From positions 1 through 26,092 of the IMG/VR virus record IMGVR_UViG_3300025652_000467: 26,092 nt of DNA; one strand, 5' to 3'. Positions 1 through 3,584 of this stretch are shown here, piece after piece (within the stretch, counting starts at the first letter, position 1; the number at the start of each line of letters is the position of its first letter). The notes beneath the pieces are model-generated. The model was not told the origin of the DNA. It searched no databases and saw only the letters and a program-made list of their open reading frames with translations. This DNA comes from a virus. Position numbers and translations under genes: made by a program.

Positions 1-38
1 CACGCTGATGATAGCATTCCCCTATTAATGTATACCAT
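1..38 (-). CDS. Possible start of a leftward gene, cut by window edge
   Basis: On the minus strand an open frame begins at ATG 38-36 and leaves the window; a second in-frame ATG lies at 17-15. It starts 14 nt downstream of the HNH endonuclease stop, which fits a leftward operon. An AAGG stands 3 nt before the first ATG, and AGGGG almost touches the second; neither is an ideal ribosome binding site. Only about a dozen residues are visible (MVYINRGMLSSA), so nothing can be said about function. The frame may simply be an open stretch. Confidence 0.3.
   Translation of the reverse strand, partial: MVYINRGMLSSA
6..17. repeat. 12-bp direct repeat TGATGATAGCAT, copy 1
   Basis: The identical 12-mer occurs at 624-635. 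On the minus strand both copies read ATGCTATCATCA, that is Met-Leu-Ser-Ser, and both follow a GTATAC by 10-12 nt. This looks like a duplicated gene start or leader. Confidence 0.5.
24..35. repeat. 12-bp direct repeat ATTAATGTATAC, copy 1
   Basis: The identical 12-mer recurs at 518-529, so the two copies bracket the HNH gene with about 0.5 kb between them. It contains the palindrome GTATAC. It could be a shared control element in front of two leftward genes, or a duplication left by insertion of the HNH gene. Confidence 0.55.
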
Positions 39-51
39 GTACCTTACAGTG

Positions 52-507
52 TCACCACCAAGGCTTTAAAATCTTACCATCGTCACCCCTCACACCACAC
101 TTAATTTCTGAGACATACCGTTGATTGATACCTAACAGCTCGCTTATATCCCGCTGCCTCATCCCTTCCTTAAGCAATGCCTTAACAGCCGCTATAGTCT
201 TAGGAGTTACTACCCTATACCTCCTTCCTGCATTGTCCATATCCTTAACATTATCAGCATCTGTACCCACTGATAGGTGTTCAGGATTAATACAAGCCCT
301 ATTGTGGCAGGAATGACGCACAACCCTACCCTCAATATCCAGACCAGATAGACGAGCCACTGCCCTATGCCCGCTGCCTGCCTTACCCATGTCCACAAAT
401 CTAGAATATCCTGCCACAGTTAAACTACCCTGCCACACTAGACATTCCCCCTCCGGTTTAGTTCTTGACATAAAGAATGCCATATCCCTAACAACTGGTT
501 TTCTCAT
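52..507 (-). CDS. Free-standing HNH homing-type endonuclease
   Basis: This 151-residue protein is probably a DNA endonuclease of the phage HNH (HNH_3-like) family, which nicks or cuts DNA and spreads itself between related genomes. Residues about 47-80 hold the motif: His47 opens the fold, then RHSCHNRACINPEHL carries the His/Cys and Asn/His residues of the beta-beta-alpha-metal site. Residues about 101-138 look like a helix-turn-helix (QRDISELLGINQRYVSEIK), the usual DNA-binding tail of this family. I start it at the second Met (507) because GGAG lies 7 nt before that ATG, while the upstream ATG at 519 has no ribosome binding site. It stands alone, not inside an intron that I can see. Twelve-base direct repeats flank it. 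The family call is firm; the target site is unknown. Confidence 0.88.
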   Translation of the reverse strand: MRKPVVRDMAFFMSRTKPEGECLVWQGSLTVAGYSRFVDMGKAGSGHRAVARLSGLDIEGRVVRHSCHNRACINPEHLSVGTDADNVKDMDNAGRRYRVVTPKTIAAVKALLKEGMRQRDISELLGINQRYVSEIKCGVRGDDGKILKPWW

Positions 508-517
508 ACAATTCTCC

Positions 518-529
518 ATTAATGTATAC
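518..529. repeat. 12-bp direct repeat ATTAATGTATAC, copy 2
   Basis: This is the second copy of the repeat at 24-35. It lies just upstream of the chosen HNH start on the minus strand and overlaps the rejected upstream ATG. Confidence 0.55.
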
Positions 530-623
530 AGTAATCATTTACTATACATTATAGAGTACCAAATAATTTAGGAATTAACAACCAAACTAGGGAATTAATC
601 TCAAATTACTCGGTACTTGGCCG

Positions 624-635
624 TGATGATAGCAT
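624..635. repeat. 12-bp direct repeat TGATGATAGCAT, copy 2
   Basis: This is the upstream partner of the copy at 6-17. Read leftward it opens a nine-codon frame (MLSSRPSTE, then TAA), so if it was once a gene start it is now dead or a leader peptide. Confidence 0.5.
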
Positions 636-659
636 ACTATACTCGGTATACGCGAGAGA

Positions 660-672
660 TGGATCACCTCCT
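660..672 (+). other. 13-nt identity to 16S rRNA 3' end (anti-Shine-Dalgarno)
   Basis: The plus strand reads TGGATCACCTCCT, identical to the conserved 3' terminus of bacterial 16S rRNA. On the minus strand this is an unusually complete Shine-Dalgarno (AGGAGGTGATCC), but no ATG, GTG or TTG lies at a usable distance behind it; the next leftward ATG is about 31 nt away. It is either a relic ribosome binding site, a ribosome-binding leader, or an anti-SD mimic if the plus strand is transcribed. Confidence 0.6.
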
Positions 673-700
673 AGAGCTTAAGCCCCTTTAGTAAATCATG

Positions 701-729
701 TATATACACTGCCTCCTACAGTGTACATA
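701..729. repeat. Hairpin with CCTCC loop
   Basis: TACACTG and CAGTGTA pair perfectly around the loop CCTCCTA, and the stem continues outward through an A/C mismatch with about three more pairs. On the plus strand the loop is again anti-SD-like (CCTCC); on the minus strand it exposes AGGAGG. It lies between the 176-residue gene and the HNH gene. No T-run follows on either strand, so it is not a standard terminator. Confidence 0.45.
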
Positions 730-759
730 GTATGATGAACCAATGTTAAGCAGCTAGTA

Positions 760-1290
760 TTACGCTGCCTCTTTAATAGCAAGTTGCTCCATTAGTAGTA
801 CTAAGTCAGCTAATGATACGCCACCTTCTAATACCGCGGACAATATAGCTCCACCTTCAATACCTTCTTGGTCGTCAGCTAGAGCCTTCTTAGTTAAGTC
901 AGCTATTTTCTTAGCATATTCTTTAGCCTTAACAGGCGGCTTAACACCTTCCGCTTCGTACCAAGTCCACACTGTATTAGCTTCCACTTCTAAGAACAAT
1001 GCACCCGCTTCAACCTTGTCAGCTAATTTCTTATCGCCCTTGATTTTCTTAGAGAATACACCCGCCGCTTGTTTGAATGGTAGGAATTCTTCAAAGAATT
1101 CTATTGCAGTGCGCTTATTAGCAGGAGTCAACACCTGCAATAGACGGTTTACGGTTGCTATATCGTTAGTGTCATCAATGACAATGTATTGAATCATATC
1201 CCGTGACAACTCACCTAGTACTGTACGTGTAACCTTTTCAGCACCTGCTAGAGCTTCGATTTTCTTGATTAGATCAGCTTGATTTAACAT
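760..1290 (-). CDS. Hypothetical protein, 176 residues, leftward
   Basis: I do not recognise this protein. It is a soluble, mostly helical 176-residue chain with no membrane segment, signal peptide or cysteine cluster. Residues about 70-130 are lysine-rich (KKIKGDKKLADK, then KAKEYAKKIADLTKKAL), and the C-terminal 30 residues are hydrophobic and leucine-rich (LADLVLLMEQLAI). The start is well supported: AAAGG stands 7 nt before the ATG at 1290. It is the first leftward gene next to the long gene-less region, so it is probably read from a promoter around 1340-1370. A short GCAGC/GCTGC inverted repeat (750-768) straddles its stop codon. It belongs to the leftward, presumably earlier, arm; its role is unknown. 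Confidence 0.75.
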   Translation of the reverse strand: MLNQADLIKKIEALAGAEKVTRTVLGELSRDMIQYIVIDDTNDIATVNRLLQVLTPANKRTAIEFFEEFLPFKQAAGVFSKKIKGDKKLADKVEAGALFLEVEANTVWTWYEAEGVKPPVKAKEYAKKIADLTKKALADDQEGIEGGAILSAVLEGGVSLADLVLLMEQLAIKEAA

Positions 1291-1324
1291 AATATTACCT
1301 TTTTAGTTTAGTTAGTTTACATTG

Positions 1325-1392
1325 TAGCCGAATGGCTATCCATATCCTACCTATTGCTAGGTAGTCAACGGATAAGCACTTGTCTTATCGTT
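1325..1392. repeat. Three consecutive hairpins
   Basis: TAGCC/GGCTA (1325-1338, 4-nt loop), CTACCTA/TAGGTAG (1347-1364, 4-nt loop) and GATAAG/CTTATC (1371-1389, 7-nt loop, extendable by AAC/GTT across one bulged G) follow one another. If transcribed they would fold into a three-hairpin array. Arm lengths and loops do not fit a tRNA. Confidence 0.5.
1339..1368 (-). promoter_or_regulatory. Candidate leftward promoter with internal palindrome
   Basis: On the minus strand TTGACT (1368-1363) is followed after 18 nt by TATGGA (1344-1339). The spacer contains a near-complete inverted repeat, CTACCTA/TAGGTAG, that could be an operator or a hairpin. It would give a leader of about 40-50 nt to the gene starting at 1290. 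The -10 match is mediocre, so this is only a candidate. Confidence 0.25.
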
Positions 1393-1393
1393 T

Positions 1394-1448
1394 GGTATCT
1401 TATTTCCGCCGATACCACTTAAGTATTTTACGATACCTAATAGGCGGA
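1394..1448. other. Possible H-type pseudoknot
   Basis: GGTATC (1394-1399) pairs with GATACC (1411-1416) around an 11-nt loop. The loop half TCCGCC (1405-1410) is complementary to GGCGGA (1443-1448) downstream, which is the layout of an H-type pseudoknot. A second CGATACC at 1431-1437 could compete for the first arm and make a switch. Confidence 0.4.
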
Positions 1449-1490
1449 TTGTTGTCATAGGTTTTAAACGTATACTATATGCATTGCAGC

Positions 1491-1584
1491 TAGAATTAAT
1501 GCACAATTCTACGGCAAACCATTCTCGACAACTCCAACAATTTTAAAGATCAAACCTAGTGTATACCTATTTAGTTTGTGCCGT
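1491..1584. repeat. Stem-loops: TAGAATT/AATTCTA and long-range ACGGCA/TGCCGT
   Basis: TAGAATT (1491-1497) and AATTCTA (1505-1511) form a perfect 7-bp inverted repeat. Directly after it ACGGCA-AAC (1511-1519) can pair with GTT-TGCCGT (1574-1584) with a 2-nt bulge, closing a domain of about 55 nt. Confidence 0.4.
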
Positions 1585-1669
1585 TTATATCAGACGCACT
1601 TACCCCTGTCCTGTAAAGCATTAGTTTCAATTATACCAGACGCCTACCAATCTTAACCGAGAGATTTAA

Positions 1670-1696
1670 ATACGGAATGCCTAGCATTAACCGTAT
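1670..1696. repeat. 11-bp hairpin, ATACGG-AATGC
   Basis: ATACGGAATGC pairs with GCATT-AA-CCGTAT: eleven base pairs, a 3-nt loop and an AA bulge. It is among the strongest hairpins of the region. No run of T follows on either strand, so a terminator role is not supported. Confidence 0.55.
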
Positions 1697-1811
1697 TGTT
1701 ACCCTATTCAAGCCAGTGTTTTGAGAATACACGCTTTAATAACATTCACCCACCAATAGGAGGATATACACTACATTTTTAAATAACAGGCAACCGCTAG
1801 GGTGTACCTTA

Positions 1812-1832
1812 CTGGCCAAACTATCTGGCCAG
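1812..1832. repeat. 7-bp hairpin CTGGCCA/TGGCCAG
   Basis: A perfect 7-bp inverted repeat with a 7-nt loop. The sequence ACTATCTGGC at its right arm recurs at the foot of the next hairpin (1900-1923), so the two may be related elements. Confidence 0.5.
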
Positions 1833-1899
1833 AAACTCCACTATACAGACTTGAAACCATATAGCAACTCCTTTTTAAAACCTTTTTCGTCTCTACTAT

Positions 1900-1969
1900 C
1901 TGGCTAGGCGGGCAACCTACCAGAGGACTAGCAACCTTTTAATTTGTATCCCGCTAGCAGGTGAAGCGG
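1900..1969. repeat. Two hairpins, CTGG-TAGG and CCGCT/AGCGG
   Basis: CTGG-C-TAGG pairs with CCTA-CCAG (1900-1923; eight pairs, one bulged C, 7-nt loop). CCGCT (1951-1955) pairs with AGCGG (1965-1969). GCAACC recurs around them (near 1791, 1912 and 1931). Confidence 0.4.
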
Positions 1970-1989
1970 TAAGTCGCGTTGTTGCCTCG

Positions 1990-2003
1990 ACTTGTTAACA
2001 AGT
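1990..2003. repeat. 14-bp perfect palindrome ACTTGTTAACAAGT
   Basis: A gap-free 14-bp palindrome with GTTAAC at its centre. As DNA it looks like an operator for a dimeric regulator; as RNA it cannot make a normal loop. No regulator gene is visible in the window. Confidence 0.5.
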
Positions 2004-2113
2004 GTACAGACTATTTCATATTAGTACAATGTTTTAAATTCATATGTATAGCAATATGTATTCCTTTGAGGACTATTACTATTTACGTCTATGTATATAA
2101 GCAGGAGTGAATA

Positions 2114-2179
2114 GTGTCTGTACCTAACAGATATAGAGACAATAAGCAACAACTAATAGGTAATAAGAAGCATAGGTGA
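2114..2179 (+). CDS. Possible 21-codon leader peptide
   Basis: A GTG start lies 6 nt behind AGGAG (2103-2107) and opens 21 codons (MSVPNRYRDNKQQLIGNKKHR) ending in TGA. The peptide is strongly basic. Its 3' half overlaps one arm of the TAATAGGT inverted repeat, so translation could affect folding. The good spacing is the only support; it may be chance. Confidence 0.2.
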   Translation: MSVPNRYRDNKQQLIGNKKHR

Positions 2180-2236
2180 TATAACCTATTAAGTATGTTA
2201 GTAGTCACTACTGCTACAGCCTTAGTTAGACTAAGG
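2154..2236. repeat. Three inverted repeats in series
   Basis: TAATAGGT/ACCTATTA (2154-2161 and 2184-2191), the odd palindrome AGTAGT-C-ACTACT (2200-2212), and CCTTAG/CTAAGG with a 5-nt loop (2220-2236). Confidence 0.45.
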
Positions 2237-2312
2237 ACGAACGATCGGTAGTAAAGTAATACCAAGGCATAGGGTAGGCATAAAATGGCTTAGAGAGCAT
2301 TAGAGAGCGTTC

Positions 2313-2384
2313 TAGCACTATAGACTTATAACGTATAAGACATGCATTAAGTATAGCGTTATAGTATAGGCTATTGTCGTGCTA
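2313..2384. repeat. Nested stem-loop around 2325-2339
   Basis: TAGCAC and ATAG (2313-2323) can pair with CTAT and GTGCTA (2371-2384) across a 4-nt bulge, enclosing the hairpin CTTATA-ACG-TATAAG (2325-2339). A tandem repeat of TTAGAGAGC (2290-2298, 2300-2308) lies just before it. Confidence 0.35.
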
Positions 2385-2816
2385 TCTATTGACTATATAC
2401 TTGAGGAGTGGTAGGGAATGACGACTTGAGGACAAATGCTATATAAATCAAGGGGTTAAGTGTGAAAGGTGATGTTGTGTAGGGGATATGAGGTAAATTC
2501 ACATATAACACTGTTATGCATGAACATTATTCATTTGACTTTCAAGGCTACCTGTGCATATGGTCGAAAAGGGGGGCAGGGGTCTCCTTGAGTGTTGCAT
2601 TGGACCTTAATAATTTCTACACAGAATATTGACAACTCGCCCCTCAGTCCTTAGGGGAGTCCTTGAGAGGTATGTCTATACGCCTCCGGCAATCTTCCTA
2701 GGACGTAAGGTATATGTCGGAGACGTTAGTAGTGATGTTATTGGCGACAGCCTATAACGAACGATCTATCCCCTAAAGAGACCTTTTATCAGTTTATTTT
2801 AACTATTTGTAAGATT

Positions 2817-2875
2817 TTGGTTGAGAATCCTGAAAAAATTTTATACTTATATATATAAGACATTATATAAGACAT
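2817..2875 (+). promoter_or_regulatory. Promoter-like element, copy A (tail fibre unit)
   Basis: The block TTGGTTGAGAATCCTGA, then an AT-rich tract with TATACTTA, then two AGACAT boxes (2858-2863, 2870-2875), recurs upstream of the acetyltransferase gene at 17780-17845 in the same order and nearly the same spacing (41 and 42 nt from the first T to the first AGACAT). Read as a host sigma-70 promoter, TTGAGA (2821-2826) and TACTTA (2844-2849) are 17 nt apart; a phage polymerase or activator site is the alternative. It is about 100-150 nt upstream of the first rightward gene. Confidence 0.6.
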
Positions 2876-2876
2876 A

Positions 2877-2925
2877 CGTAAGGGTGAGCTTGAACGAACG
2901 TTAGTTGGTTCAAGTGAACCTTACG
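2877..2925 (+). promoter_or_regulatory. Long leader hairpin upstream of tail fibre genes
   Basis: CGTAAGG (2877-2883) pairs with CCTTACG (2919-2925), and inside it CTTGAAC (2889-2895) pairs with GTTCAAG (2908-2914), giving 14 perfect pairs broken by one internal loop. It lies directly after the promoter-like element, so it would be near the 5' end of the late transcript, where it could stabilise the mRNA or be a processing site. No T-run follows, so it is not a terminator. Confidence 0.55.
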
Positions 2926-2971
2926 GACTCCTTAGGAATCCCTAGGGACAGGATGAGACATAGGAATCTAG

Positions 2972-3529
2972 ATGGCTAAGATAACGATAGATGACATATT
3001 AACACAGTTCGCTTCTAGCCAGTCGATTAACAGTCGATTCCAGCAGATAGAAGATGCCCTGAATGATAAGGTGTTGTACAGGAACAACCCCACCGGTGAA
3101 CCTAACTACATGGTTAGTGACTTCGACATGGCAAACAATGATTTGCTTAATGGTGGGGATGTGTATGTCACAGACCTATACATTGGAGGAGTGAACTGGT
3201 CTGGTCTAGACCCAGCCACCATCCTTGCAGCAGAGGCAGCAGCGGTAGAGTCAGAAGCAAGTGCAGCAGCAGCTCTAGTAAGTGAGAACAATGCAGCAGC
3301 TTCGGAGACAGCAGCCGGTATCAGTGCAGACACGTCACTGACTCAAGCTCAGATAGCGGTAGCAGCAGTATCAACAATACCAATAGGCACGTTAGGGTTC
3401 TTGCCCTTCACAATAGCTTCAGGGGCTTCTAGCCCTATCAGTATACTAGAACCAGCCCCGGGTGTATACACACTGCCCTTCTTCAATGCGGCAGGTGCAG
3501 CTAAAGACATACCAATCTACGGGGTGTAA
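2972..3529 (+). CDS. Tail fibre N-terminal / adaptor protein
   Basis: This 185-residue virion protein probably links a tail fibre to the tail. The N-terminal 75 residues hold a pattern seen at the start of many podoviral fibre proteins (SINSRFQQIEDALNDKVLYR, then DMANNDLLNGGDVYVTDLYI). Residues about 80-125 are almost pure Ala/Glu/Ser and should form a trimeric coiled coil. The last 50 residues are hydrophobic and glycine-rich. It is too short to hold a receptor-binding tip, which the next gene supplies, so fibre and adaptor seem to be split. AGGA stands about 7 nt before the ATG. It is the first gene of the rightward block, behind the promoter-like element and leader hairpin. Confidence 0.65.
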   Translation: MAKITIDDILTQFASSQSINSRFQQIEDALNDKVLYRNNPTGEPNYMVSDFDMANNDLLNGGDVYVTDLYIGGVNWSGLDPATILAAEAAAVESEASAAAALVSENNAAASETAAGISADTSLTQAQIAVAAVSTIPIGTLGFLPFTIASGASSPISILEPAPGVYTLPFFNAAGAAKDIPIYGV

Positions 3530-3584
3530 GAAAGCCCCCTTCTAACCTAAGAATCTAAACGAATTTAAAAGACAGGAATATATA

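Larger units (their letters stand above)
1291..2971. other. 1.68-kb gene-less divergent region, rich in hairpins
   Basis: This stretch lies between leftward and rightward genes. I find no open frame above about 40 codons with a credible ribosome binding site, and no tRNA cloverleaf. It holds many inverted repeats, with at least twelve hairpins of 6-11 bp listed separately, a tandem TTAGAGAGC pair at 2290-2308, and the 10-mer ACGAACGATC at 2237-2246 and 2757-2766. A G-rich patch sits at 2571-2582. The right end carries the promoter-like element and leader hairpin of the late genes. Possible roles are divergent control region, replication origin, or one or more large structured non-coding RNAs; the sequence alone does not decide. 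Confidence 0.7.

Noticed and set aside
1325-1392. Three hairpins in a row as a tRNA-like cloverleaf.
   Set aside because: No closing acceptor stem, no conserved D- or T-loop bases, and arm sizes do not fit.
2316-2324. CACTATAGA, the core of T7/SP6-type promoters.
   Set aside because: Upstream bases do not match either consensus, and no second copy with shared flanks stands before any gene. The repeated TTGGTTGAG element is a better promoter candidate.
2571-2582. G-rich patch as a G-quadruplex.
   Set aside because: Only two adjacent G-runs are present; four close runs would be needed.
2516-2632. A 38-codon rightward open frame (begins MHEHYSFDFQGY).
   Set aside because: No ribosome binding site near the ATG; an open stretch of this length is expected by chance in 1.68 kb.
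2907-2920. GGTTCAAGTGAACC resembles a tRNA T-arm.
   Set aside because: The stem and loop lengths are wrong for a T-arm, and no acceptor, D or anticodon arm surrounds it. It is part of the long leader hairpin.
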